Positions 24,801 through 37,394 of a stretch of 64,000 nt of DNA are shown one piece after another (position 1 is the first letter of the stretch; every line of letters starts with the position of its first letter). Made by a program: the position numbers and the translations under genes. Below the pieces are notes generated by a model. It saw only the letters and a list, made by a program, of their open reading frames with translations. It was not told where the DNA came from and did not search any database. The stretch spans positions 150,470-214,469 of the forward strand of contig CDMY01000007.1 in NCBI GenBank assembly GCA_001179505.1, in the 5' to 3' direction. This DNA comes from Vitrella brassicaformis. Lineage: Eukaryota; Sar; Vitrellaceae.

Positions 24801-27800
24801 ATGAAGGCTCAGAAGGCTCGCTCACCCTGTTCCTTTCGTTGGACGGAATCTCAGTAACATCGACCATACCTGCAAGGAACAATGCCCCACATACACAGTA
24901 GACAAGTTGTGCCCGACATATTGCTTACCGTAGAATGAGAGATTGCAAGTGTATTTCAAGACGAAATCGGCGACGCTCACCCGCTGATATGCAAGATGTG
25001 GACCTGAACGAACAAGCAGAGTTTCTTGCGTGTTTTGCTCCGTGTGCCCTTGTCCCCGACTTGTGATTTTGTTGATAAGCTTGGCCAGCGCAGCGAACGG
25101 CAGTGGGACAATAGCCTTTGCCTTCGTCAGCCACTTCCCAAAGCCGCCCTCCATTTTCGTCCGGACTCCGGTAACGCTTGCCCGAGTGCTCCATGTTCCC
25201 GCAGATAGGTCCCACGCGCCCGTCGGCCCGACCAGGTGGGGCGCGATCAGCGGAGCGACCTCGAGGAAAAACCAATGGAGAGGAATCGACTTCCGGCTGT
25301 ACGGCTGGACCTCGATGGATGCGCATGTCTTGAGAATAGGAAAACCTGTCAGACACAGTTACCGGAGGGATATGCGTGCTTTCGAGACAGCTGCATATTC
25401 CTACCGCCATCTGCGGCTTTTGTCCTCCCCTCGCTAAAGAATCGACCAAGCTGCCTGACGAATCGAAGCAGCAGGATTCTAACAAGCACGCTAATGTAGC
25501 TGCCGATCGATACCTCATGCCCATTTCACCGAGGGCGATCGGATTGATTGGGAGCCCCAGTAATCGCGTTCTTCCCTGTGGACTTGGCAGGTGGATAGTA
25601 AAGGGGAGGGACGTCGAGTTTTGAATCTGGATGCACGTCCCGACAGACAGATTGCAGATGCCCTCGTCCCAATTGATTTGCGGCTCAACAAGAAGTTTGG
25701 AGCCGATCTTCGCAAGGGTACCCAAAGCAAGACACGCAAATACTCATGTAGTGCATAAGAGCAAAAATTCTTGCGGACCTTGTCAACCTTGTAGGCTTTT
25801 GCCCGTGTGTGGTCATACTGAAGCCGTCCCACTTGCTTCCAGTTCCTAGCCGTCAACAGATCCCCGTGCAAAGTGTGCGATCGCGACCCGAGCGCCCGTC
25901 TCTCCAGAGCACTGTCGACCGTCACGTCAAGCTCGCTGTCAGCAACGCTTTCCCTCATTCCAGCGTTTGCCCGCCCTTCTTCCATTCGCAAGATCTCGAG
26001 GAAGTTCTGTGCTCCTCTTGACGTGCCGAATAGAAGCAGGTCGTCTTCCTCGATGCGAAAACCATCCAGTCCCTCCATCCCACGGCAGAAGTCTGCGACT
26101 TGTCGACCAGATTTTTGTCCCCTCACTTTGTGTTGCAGGGCGCTTCTTGTCGTAGCTTGAGGTGCGCTTCCTTGTGATAACTTCGTGGGGTATATGTCTT
26201 GTATCACTTGCTTGAAGCCCGCCCAAGTCGCATTGACAGTTGCGCTAACCCCTTCTTGGATGAAACCCCGAGCCTGGGAGCTGTGCGGGGACTGGTCGGG
26301 CAATCGGTCGGTGGCTGGCTTGGGTGCGTCGTGGTATGTGTACGTAGTGTGGTCGTCCAAAGGGATGTTGCACGCCAGGTCGACAAGTTGGGCATTAGAG
26401 ACACGACATGCCTCAAGCTCACGCAGCTTCCCAATCCACCTGAGCGACTTTGATGGACTTGGATGATCCTCCCCCAATTCGTGACGGATCCTTCCGCTGA
26501 CCGCTGATCGGCAGTACAGGAGAAGCTCAGCCGCCGTGTCATTGTGGATGCGAAACGTGGTGATGGTCAGCGGCCGCTCGACAGCCCTGTCGCTCTTCTT
26601 AATCTCACTGTGAAGCCGTGCCACCACTTGAACGAAGGACGACGTGATGTCCAGATTCAGGCGATCGACGAAAACCGTCACAGTGTACGGAGACGCCTGC
26701 TCGCGTCGTATGCGAGAGCTCCTGCGCTGCCGGGGGAGCAGAGAAGGCTCTCCGGCCTGGAGCTTCTCTGTCGAAGCTGGTACAGCAGCTGGTCTCGGCA
26801 CTTCTGTCGTTGCAATGGGTTTACCACCTTCACTCGCCTCGTCAAGGGAGGGGTGACGTTGGCGAGAGAAGTTGAGGGTAACTTTAAACTCCTGAAGGAT
26901 GCGCTGCTGCGTGTTGGCCAGCGAGTTGTGGCAGGTGCAGTCGATCTTGAATGTGCTCATGAATCCACCTCTAGCGGGCGAAACCGGATACGACCCTTCC
27001 AATTTGAAGTTTTTCACCGCGAAGGACACAAGCTGCAGCTGCATGTCGAGGACCTTGAATGATACTTCGCAGATGTCGACTCGCAGGGTGAGGCGACGCT
27101 TGTGGGGCTTTCGTGAGACAGGCGAAGTACCTGGCACGGCTGTCTCGACCAGTCGCTGATGTCCGACAGCGGCGAGAGAAACGCTCTCTGTGACATTCGG
27201 CCCATCATCATGATATTCAGAAGCAGCTGAAGAGGGGGGGGCTCCCTGGCCAGAGATCTCCTCATCAGGCGCCGTCGCATCGAAGAGCGGCGTGAACAGC
27301 CACTCGAGCGGGTCGACCGTTTCTCCAGCTGTCGAAATACTCCCTGTCTCAGCCTCTTCAGCGGCCTCGCGCTGCGGAGTCGGCTGATGCCGCCTCCTGA
27401 ATCCCACAGGAACTCGTCGCCTGCCGGCTTCCCTGAAAGCGTGGCGCCTCATTTGGTGCCGCTTCATCAGTGCTGGAGACATGTCCTCTCCTGCATCGTC
27501 TGCTTCGTCCTCAGAAGACGTGTTGGCCGGCAAAGGGGCCGATGCCCGACGGCGACGAGAGCTGGGTTGACTGACTCCTGTCTTCTCCTGCAAGGAATCT
27601 CTTAGACTGAATTTTGTCCTTCTTCTTTTTGGGTCATTTCTGGCACCGAAAAGCCGTCTCAACATTGTCAATCGCCCTGGAGCTTCGCTGGCGACAGTCA
27701 CGATTTCTGAGGGTTCCTCTGCAATCCTGCTGACCTCGCCGGGTAAATCCAGCGAGCCACTGTGACTTGCCCTTCGCAATGCCGATTCAGCTTCCCTCTC

Positions 27801-30800
27801 CCTTTCTTGCCCAGTCTTGAGGGTTGATGCCTTCCATGGCATTGTCAACACATGAGGGAGCGATACCTTGCGCTGTGATGATGCAGATAGTCTCCTCTTT
27901 TCGTCTTCTTCATCCTCGTCTTGGCGCTCATCTGACATTCTTCGCTTTTTTTGCAGCTCGTCAGTGCTGATCAGTCCCAAGTGGTCTTGTGTCACGCCGC
28001 GCTCAAACTCAGGCGAGAATGTCGCTACATAGTGCAGCTCTTGGCCCTCCTCTCGATCGCTCTGGACAATTGTCTTCCAGCTGGCACGCAGCTCATTGAT
28101 AGTGTGGTTGAGCTGTCTCGACAGAGTACGGAAGCGGCGAGAATTCTCAAATGACATCCGCACTCGGATCTCGTGGACATGGTTGGAAGGACGACCAATG
28201 CGCTCGACGGTCACCTCTCGCAGACCCGGACTGCCCTTAACATTCGCGTACACTTGGTTCATCTCAAAGAAGCAGTCATCTCTGTTGGATGCCCTTTCAA
28301 CCAGCATCGACCCTGTTGGCCCAGTGAGGATTGGTGGGGATGGAGGGCGAGAGGCGGAGGGGGCACGTTCACTGTCAGGGCGCGGCGAGCGGGCGCCGGA
28401 AGGGGATGGGCTAGCAGAGCTTGTGGATGATGACGATGACGGTATAGGCGAACCTACCGCGCCTTGGCTGTTGTCTTCTCCTGTCTCGCGCGCCTCTGTG
28501 TTCTTGATCTCGGGCCATCCGTACAGCATCAAGAGCTCCTCTAGGTGGCACGAGACGTTCGACAAGTGTGGCTGCTTCTTTGCCGTCAACTCGAATCCAA
28601 GCAGGATGCCGACGGTCAGATCCGAGCCCTTTCTGACATCTGTGCGGTTGCTTGGAGGTAGCGATGCAGGATTGGACAAGGAAGGGATTGTTACAGCCGA
28701 TGGCACGCTATCGTCACCGATCTCAGGGGTGCCACGCTCAAACGCCTGGAAGGCGTCGATCTCATTGCTCGTGTGCAACACTTGCAGAGATGGCGTGAAG
28801 TGGACGTCGTCGACAACAGAAGGCACGTACTGGCCATGTCGCACAGCTGACGGCGTCTCCCAACCCATTACAGCCACAGTCGACCGCCGGGTCTTAGCGT
28901 CAGGCTTCTCGTTTGCAAGCTTCGGCTCCGCTTGAATCCCACGTGGCCTTTCTGCCGTCTGACTTGGTTGCTTCTTGATGCCTAGAAGTTCCTCATCGCT
29001 GGGCAGCGGAGGCAGCCAGATCTCGAGAGATGAGACGTGAATGGTGACCAACTGTGTTGCGATCGGCCTGGTAGGCGGAACGGTTGGCATAGAAGGCTCT
29101 TCGTATCGTTTGCACGCATCCCCTTGCTTAGCACCATCGTCATGCCTGACAATTCGCATGAACACCACCTGACCCATGAGAGTCGCAACTTTCTTTCTGG
29201 CAGCTCACCTTTGTACGAGCGCCTTAGTCATTCTCATCACTCCATGCAAGGTCCTACCCACTGTACCAAACATAGTCGACGGGCGAGACATGATCCCAGA
29301 CGCGCTGCGAGGACAGAGGAGACGAGTTAAGCCGCGGCTTCGTTCGGGAATTGTGTTATCCCACCTGGTCTTGTCTTCAGACCTCACGTCATCCGCAGGG
29401 GGTGCATCTTCCTCTTCCGTCCTCCTGCCTCCGAAACCTTGGGGCGGCTTCAGGTTTCGCGAAAGAGAGCGAATGAATGGATTTGACGATAGCCTTCTTT
29501 CGCCTGCCGTGATGGCGGCCTGCGATATTTGGTCATCGGCAGATACGAAAGAAGGTTGGCGTGCGATCGGGCCCAATGTGCGAGCGGCCGCCGACGATGC
29601 TAGGCTCTTTGGGCCTGGCATCTGATCCATCGAAGGAGGAGACGGGCGACGAAGCAAAGAGATCGATCGCAAAGGATCCGTCCTTATTGACGCTGGCCTT
29701 GACACCGCAGAAGAGTCCTCATCGGGCATTGGAGTCGGACGGAAATGCTCGGTTGCCACAAGGATATGCTGGTCTAAAGGCAAGTTGTAGACACGGAGCA
29801 CACTCTTTGTTGACCTGCCTTCATTTTAATGTGCCATCTCACCTGGTTTCTGAGGCGTCAGGGTTATTGTCTTGCGCAGTGTCCTAACAGCCCCGCTCAT
29901 CATTCTAATAGGCTGCCACACCCGTGAGGTTCGCTCCTTCTCCTCATGCCCTGTGCCGCAACCTCCCATGTCTCGCATGTCTGCGCTGTACTCGAGGTCG
30001 GAAAGAAAGTGAGAGGGCTCTGATTCCTCGCGCAGTTGGACCGTCAGCCCAGGAGCGCTCGACCGCACCTGCCGAGAGTGGCCGGTGCTGGCGAGATGAG
30101 CCACGACGACGATCTCTGGAAGCAATAGCAGTAAAGCCCTGGTGTCTGTGCCGACACGATGCTTGGAAGGGGGACGCGGGACTGCTTCAGACGACAGGTC
30201 AGAAGAGATCCTGAAAGTGGAGGTGCGTGCAGTCGTGAAGTGCATTGAGGTAGGCTGGATTGAGTGGCTTGGCGAAGGAGCTGTGATATCGTTGTTGAAT
30301 CGCAGGACCCCACCAAGAAAGCGGAACAGCGGAACAATGAGATGCAGACGCAGCTCGATCCGCAGGTTCTGGAGATTTGTAAAGGACTGCTGCAAGTACT
30401 TGCTCTTGTGAATGCTCCAGGTGAGCTGCTCGCGCGAGGGCTTCTTGTTAGTGCGCGCTGAAGGGGTATGGCTCGGAAGCGGATGGCTGGCCTTGAGTGC
30501 GATGGTGTTCGTGATCAGAGACTGCTGGGCCCGGTCCAGCATTGTCACGTTCCGAACAGAAATGTCAGCGCTGCGAGGAGGTCACAAGAAGAAACAAAAG
30601 CTATGTGCAGTGTATCCTGATGATGAGATCCTACCTGAGTTGGCCTGGCACTGACGCCAAATGCGCTTGGACCTGCTTGAGCTCAAAAGTCACGATATAC
30701 TCGTGTGCCTCGCGCCCTTGCCTCTCTTCTTCCGCGCTCAATTCCTGCTTCAGGCCAAGCCTCACATGGTCCAGCTTGAAAACAAACTCCCTCTGACGCG

Positions 30801-33800
30801 CCTTGCCTGCTGTCCCATTCCCCGTGGACACTTGAGAACGCAAAGATGGATGTGTCGACGCTGAACACGGCGAGAGAGCCACAGCTTCTTGCTCGGACGC
30901 GACGCCTTTCAAGTTGATGTCAATTCGTGGAGCGGGGACGGTCGATGTGCATGCGACGAGGTATTGTACATTGGACATGCCGCAAGGTTGGCTCGGCGTG
31001 GCGGACACCTTGAGTGCGACGTTAAGGTCATTCAATGTGGGAAGCAGCAGCTGATGACCACAGAAGCAGGTGGAAGTGACAGAGTTGTTCATATGTGCTC
31101 ACACCTGTATCCCTCCCAACTCAAGAGTCGTCGTCATGTTCTGTGGCACGCGATCCCAGATACCAGTCGGCGTCTCCTTCTCGTGTCTGTCTTCTTCTTG
31201 TCGCTCTTGAGCCTCTGGAAGTGAGGCAAGGGCAGGTGGGGGAGAGACGTCCTCCAAAGAAGAGCAAGACGACGATGAAAGGTTGAGAATGGAATCCTGC
31301 CATGGCCTGGAATGCGCAGCGACCGAGCGTGATGCACCTAGACTGAAGAAAAGTCAAAGACGATGAAGAATCAATGAGACACGAGACCCGTGTGATGGCT
31401 CACTGCTCGGAGAGATTCTCCTGCCACTGCTGCGTATGCTTGATGAAATCTTGGACCATGCGGATCTGCACAAAAGGACAAAGAATGTACAAATGGATGG
31501 CAGCACTCGAAATTGCCACTCCGTGCTCACCGTGTGTGGGTGGCATCTCAGCCGGGTGGTGGCAATCTTGGTCACAAACCTCTTCTGTTTTCCATCGGAT
31601 GTCGTCAGCTCCATCTCGATATGCCTCTCCATCCCCATCTCGTCTCCTTGGTTCACTTGGAACATGACTGGAAAGACGACAGGCGGTGTGTGATCGGCCA
31701 CGATGGCCGCAAATGGAGGCAGCCACGGCAAACATTCCTCGAAGTCAGGATGATACCACAGCTCCTTGTGGAGCCGCTCCTCAAGCGTCAAGCCTCCTGT
31801 TCCGTCAATTGTCGCATCGCCCTGCATCTCTCCGGCTTCGTTCCACAAGGATGGAAACACATCGCGGTGAAGCGATGACAAAAGGGACGCACGCGAGAAG
31901 CCTGCGTGAGCCCGATGGCCGGACAGTGTACTCCCTGGCCGCCCCGAGCTGACAGTCGATCGTCGCGCTGACTGGCTTGTTGGTGAAGTTTTGGCACCTT
32001 CGTCAGCGGCCTTGTCGTCCATCAGTGTGGTTGCGCGCCGCAGAGACGCCGACTGATGCAGATGCTTGATAAGCGACGAGGGTGAACCTGTCAGCGAAGG
32101 CGACGCTTCCGCCTGACCAATGCTGGCTGTGCTTGTGTGACTGCGGCGCAGCGATTGAGAGATGGAAGAAGAGGGGCGCGGGCTGACAGAAGAAGGCCCT
32201 CGATTATCGTCATTGTCGATGTGCCACAGATAGATGCGGTCGACGTGAAAGAAGAACTGCAAGGTCTCCTGCTGTGGCACAAATCGATCGCCGTCCCTTC
32301 TGGCGGATGATGCAAGCGAAAAAGGCAGCTTCTCAGCCCAATTGGCACGGAAGGAGACGTTGTGGACGACGAAAGCAGTGAGTAGCCATGTGGCATTTCG
32401 CATGATGCCGATTTCAATGCGATCGACTCTCAACTTGATGACATGGACCGGTCGGGTAGCCTGGGGGGCCAAGGAAACTCGCGTTTGTATGCCGGGGTCA
32501 GAGTCAAATTCGCCCTTGAAGTACACTCGGAAACCTGGGCGAATTCGACTCATCAAGACTATTCAGATTCCCATGCTGTCTCACCATAATTGTTGACATC
32601 GACGACGGCCGTTCTCCCCTCAACACGCTCCCAGTGGCTTCCTCGTTCTCCTTCTCGATTCGCAGGGCCCCTCAGCCAGTCATCGACAGTCAAAATGACC
32701 GACACCGCACTTTCTGGCGCCAAACTGGTAGGAGACTGCCCGTCAGCAGAACGCAGCTCGCTTCGTAACACATCTTCTTCACAAGGCGCGTCGCTGGCGG
32801 CTCCTCCATCGGCGTTGACCATGTGGATTCCGACGTTGTGGACGAATGTGACAACTTTGGCAGCGGTGGATGCGATGCGAGAAAGGGGAGATGGAGCGGC
32901 TGACGAAAGATTGGCGCCCACTGCGAGGCTGTGGGGTGATACCGCAAGAGTAGAGATGGGACTGGAAACGGTAGCAGAAGGCTCCGACTCGCCAGCAAAG
33001 AATTCCTGAGGCGCAGCCAAAAACCTGAGACACAAAGTCTTGCTTCTTTGAGTGAGCTGACTTCCTCTTACACGTGCGAACTTGACGAAACCAAGGGTAG
33101 CAGCAAGAAAGGATGCCGTGGGAAAGAGATGAATCGACACGAGATGCATTGACACATAGAGTTCTTTATCATCAACGGCTTTGGCTGAGTTTTTCTCCTC
33201 GCGACGCCCATAGCGCACCACTATCGACACCTGGAGAAGATCGGCAGAAATTGTTTGCCTTCATTGGATGCCACTCGTACCTGTCCCTTGTTTCTGCCGG
33301 CGACAGTCGACGTCCCAGACATGACCGTCCACTCTGACGCCGTAGGCGACGTTCGCTCCTTCATTTTGTTAGTAAGTGCTGCCACGTGGGCAATGTGCTT
33401 GGAGAAAACCACAGACGGTCTGTGTCAAAATGAATTTGGACCAGCGCGGACAAGCAAGAAGGGGGCACGATCCGCATACCTGTACGATTTTGATGACAAC
33501 ACTTCGATGTACTCGACAAATATTTCATCCAAATGCAGACTCAGTGAGAATCCCGCATCCCCACAGGGATCTGAGTGACGACATGCAAGAGACACAAGGG
33601 TGGCAACAAGACTCATTCATGCTCACCATAAACAAAAAGAAGCCCTTCAAGCCTCGACATGAGCCACAGGTTGCGCTTGCGATACACATATAAAGCAATC
33701 TGCAATGAAAGCCATCACGAGATACCCGTCTGCAGTGGCAGCTTCATGCTTGACCTCTGGCTTCTCTTGCCTGGTTCGCCCTTATGTCGAAGCATTGGTT

Positions 33801-36800
33801 TGGCGTCTCTTGTTCCGCAATCCGTGTCTCCTCTGCCAAACTCTGCCTCCTCTGCCATCGAGGAAGGAATCCTTTGAAGTTCTTGACAACAATGAACAGC
33901 GCAGTGCTGACGGAGACCTCCATTTCGGCGACGCGTAATTCGAGTTTTCTTGGCGAGTACACGACAGACAGATTGGGCACCATTGCCAGCTCTGCTGTTG
34001 GACCCCTTCCATCAAACTCGTCACCGTCGTAGCTGGAGCCTTCGGCAAACGCTTGGGATGAAGCGGCGTGGACAGCGACTGTCTGAGAGTCGGGGTGATA
34101 CTCTAAGTCGAGAGCAGTTGCTTGGACGAGCGTATGCGGGATGTCTGTTGCGTCAGAGGGACTGGCGGGAGCTTCGGGGCGAAAGCGGACAGCAGCCTCC
34201 GCCGCCTCGACACGCAGCCGCTGAAACCGCGCACTGTCTGACTGCCCTGCCGCGACGGCCGCAACAACCTGCAGACACGAATAGACGCGAAGCGATCTGT
34301 TGGCTGAAAGTGATAAGTGTTAATAGGCGGAATGTTACCTCTGCAGCACTTTCATGGTGAGTTCGCGCAAGCCATTGGGCATTCACCTCTGATGAAGGAA
34401 GGATGTCTTGCACAAGGGATAAAAGGAGCCGCGCATCGCCCCGGACGTGAGAGAAATCGATCGAGTAAAAGCGTTCACGGTCCTGGAAAAGCGAGCAATT
34501 AGAAAAGGACGTTGTGTTCTTTATTTGTGTACGTACTCGTGAATCTGTGTATGTGAGAGAGTCTGAGGGGCCATCACAAGCACACCGCTGCCCCATCTGC
34601 GTTTCGCTTTCGCACCGGATGGCCGAGCCAGCTTCTTCGTCACCATTTCCATTCTTCACGCGATCTGTCTTCCTCCTGACTGCCCGCTTTCCCATCTCGT
34701 CCACCGATTCGGAAATGTCTTGACTGGCGCGTCTCTTGTGGACTCGTGTGGGGCGAGCCGGCACATCTGTTAAACAGGAAATGGCAGCCATGCCGACTTG
34801 CGTTGTACACGGCGAGACTTACCTGTCTCCTGCACTGACGGCGATGGAAGCGGTCCGGCGTGCAGTAGCACTGATGAAGGCTGCGATGCCGATACTTGCA
34901 GCGCATAATCCATTTCGCTCGTTGCAAGCCATTCGCTTATAATCTCCTGAGTGCCGCTGGTGACCTCTTCGAAGGCGATGTGCGTTGTCTTCCTCTCTCC
35001 CGCCTCAGACGTCATCTCAAAGCCTTGAACACTTGCCCACTTGGACGTACTTGCATGAATGGGTGGGACGGGGGCAGCTGTGTCGCTTGGGGGGGACAAA
35101 ACTGAGGACTCAAGCCGTGAGTGGGCTGGGAGGAGCGACGGATCAGGCAGTGGGAAGATGCGAAGCAAAACGCGAGGAATAGACACCTGCCGAAACACGG
35201 AAAACATTGAAGGCTTTGTGACGAAGAATCGTGGCATCTTTCACACCTTTATCGTTTGATCTAGTCCGAACCAGTGCAGCGCTCTTGTTTCAGGCTGCGC
35301 TTCGCCCTCTCCATGTCTGCCCTCATCGGACGGGTCGCTCGACGTCTCGTCAAGTCGCTCATCGATGCTGGCCTTGTTGAGGTCGCTTGAGGGATGAAGG
35401 GAGGCTGATGAAAACAGACAAATATACAAGACTAATGCAACAGTCTTCAGCCCTGCTACGGACCTCGGGCGTGATGCTGCCCTGCTTGACAACAGACCGA
35501 TCCCCAGATAGAAGGTCGGATCTAACGCAAGCAAAGAAACTCGATCGGATAAGAAAAGGCGGTATTTGATGTTGTCTCACATTCTCTTCCATTTCCCGTT
35601 GCAATTTCCGATGCGCCTCCTTTTGCAGGTGAATAAGGCTTGTACCTGCAAAGTGGCGCTCCATCTCTTGGAGCTCTTGTCTGGCGGCAGAGACGAACGG
35701 AGCAGTGGCGGCTGCAACGACAGCGCCCTGCAATTCGATAAATCTCATCAAGGACAGACGGAACACTTCTTTTCTTGGCAACTCACATGTGTGTGTCTCC
35801 TTCCAGCAGCCTCTATCCACAGGTCTACGTAGCGTGCCGCTTCCTGTCAACAACGAAAGCACAAGAGCAATCGTGATCGATGGCTGTGGACAGCACGCAC
35901 CACTCGTGTCATTCATGTTGGAGAAGATACAACACACCTGTGTCCGGGGATCTATGCCAGTCGGTAGCCTTAAACCCTTGGCGAAAGTCCACCAAAGGTC
36001 CAGGAACCTGATCCAGTAGCACACCCTCTCAACAGCGCGTGTTGGTGGCCAGGTTAGATGCTCACTGGTAGATGGTCCACAGGGCGTTGAGAATGTGGTC
36101 CGGAAGCGCCAAAATAAGAAGAGGCTTCTCCGACTGCTCCTGTTGTGTGACAGATGGGAATGCAGTCACGGTGATTGCGAGCAGGAAGAGAGGGAGGTCG
36201 CTGAGATTGAAACTGAGGGGGGCCGACAAATGCCATCGGCGAACCTCGATAAGCACTGAACAAAGGAGGAACACTCCCGCTGTTGCCCGGTCGCACACAT
36301 ATGCGTTACTTACAGTTGCTGTCCTCCAAGAATTGCTGCCTTGGCCCTCTGAGCAGCGACTCTGTCTCGTCTTCTGCGCCCACTTTTGCCTGCCCGATCT
36401 CCCCTTCTGCCGTACTCTCCTCTCGTCCTGTTGCATCCCTCTCGTCCTGCGGCGGTGGGATGTATGCAAAGCTTGCCCGCTCAAAGCGGACAACTTTGCC
36501 GTCGAAAAGAAGCCGTTTCAGCCCCTGTTGCTCCCTTTCGTCCATTTCAATCTCGTCCTCATCGCCACTTGGAGGCCCGACGTGGAGCACCGAACAATTG
36601 ACGCGGATGCCGAACGAGTGGGGAGGCAGGCAATCAGCAATAAGGTCAAAGCAGAACTCCTCGGCTCGAACCTTCATGACGCCAATCGCTTTGCGCTGAA
36701 TTCGCTCGCTGAAGCTGAATGCTTCGCCGCCTCCAAGGCGAACCGCCCCTCCCCTGTCGGGTCCTCGCCATGAACGAAGGAAGTTGTACCAGGCTGTCAA

Positions 36801-37295
36801 AAGCCGTGTCTTGGAATTCTCGTGCTTCTCCCTCACTGCTGCAGCGTCCCATGTCGACGGGTCCCTCAGCCGTGCCACGATATGCATTCTCCTGGCCTCA
36901 ACTAAGAGGAAAGGCTGCTCGTCTGTGCGCGCAGCACTTTCCTCTCCATTATCTTGTTGCCGTTGCTTGGCCACCGAGGGCCCCGTAGAATCAAAGAGAG
37001 TCTTCCATGCGAACCTGACTCGGACCCAGTCCGCCTTTCCCCTCACCAGGTCCAGCGGCAGGCTACACACGGAAAGCAGAATAGAAACGATATGGCTGTG
37101 TTGTGTGTTTCTGTGTTTGTGTTACTCCAGCAGGTCGAGGATGGCTCCTTTGAGCGGCACATCCGTCAGCTCGATGTCGGGATCTGTGAGGGAAGCAATG
37201 CTCAACTGGCGGTCAATGTCCTCAACTGTAAAGAAACGACTAAGATGCTGCTGAATCAGGCGACCGATTATCATGCGAACGACACGAGAAATCAT
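18851..37295 (-). CDS. VPS13: Giant VPS13-type bridge-like lipid transfer protein
   Basis: VPS13 proteins form rod-like hydrophobic grooves that move bulk phospholipid between membranes. Start ATG 37295 (MISRVVRMIIGRLIQQHLSR) opens a chorein-type N-terminus: IELTDVPLKGAILDLLE, then SLPLDLVRGKADWVRVRFAW and RIQRKAIGVMKVRAEEF with SFGIRVNCSVLHVG, matching the VPS13 N-terminal order. Downstream come RYVDLWIEAAGR, long Ser/Arg-rich insertions (notably in the 1220-codon open stretch 29177-25515), and VAB-like repeats with the conserved Asn: CIQIQNSTSLPFTIHL and EPFIAVKNALPFPITL. The C-terminus has helical VPS13-C-like segments (FGSFLAVVKGLIDGVIALF, GLWKGLSGFVRDTLVTPW) and ends PAGMRREQ, with the stop at 18853-18851. 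Dozens of exons give a protein of several thousand residues. ATG2 is the main alternative; the VAB-like repeats argue for VPS13. The exact exon list was not built. Confidence 0.8.
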
Positions 37296-37394
37296 CGTCG
37301 CGAGGAAACGAGGCTCCAAGTTGCTATCGATTCTGCATGCACTGGCAGACTTAGGCCCCCAGCTCGCCCCCCAGAATTGTGAGGAAACTTCGCG
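37296..37394. promoter_or_regulatory. 99-bp head-to-head promoter region
   Basis: All the sequence between the ATG of the VPS13-like gene (-) and the ATG of the kinesin gene (+). It is pyrimidine-rich around CCCCCAGCTCGCCCCCCAG. Both genes must share promoter elements here or use elements inside each other's first exons. Confidence 0.45.

Noticed and set aside
18851-37295. ATG2 instead of VPS13
   Set aside because: The order of N-terminal segments and the VAB-like N-x-(T)-x-x-PF repeats fit VPS13 better, and the size is far above ATG2.
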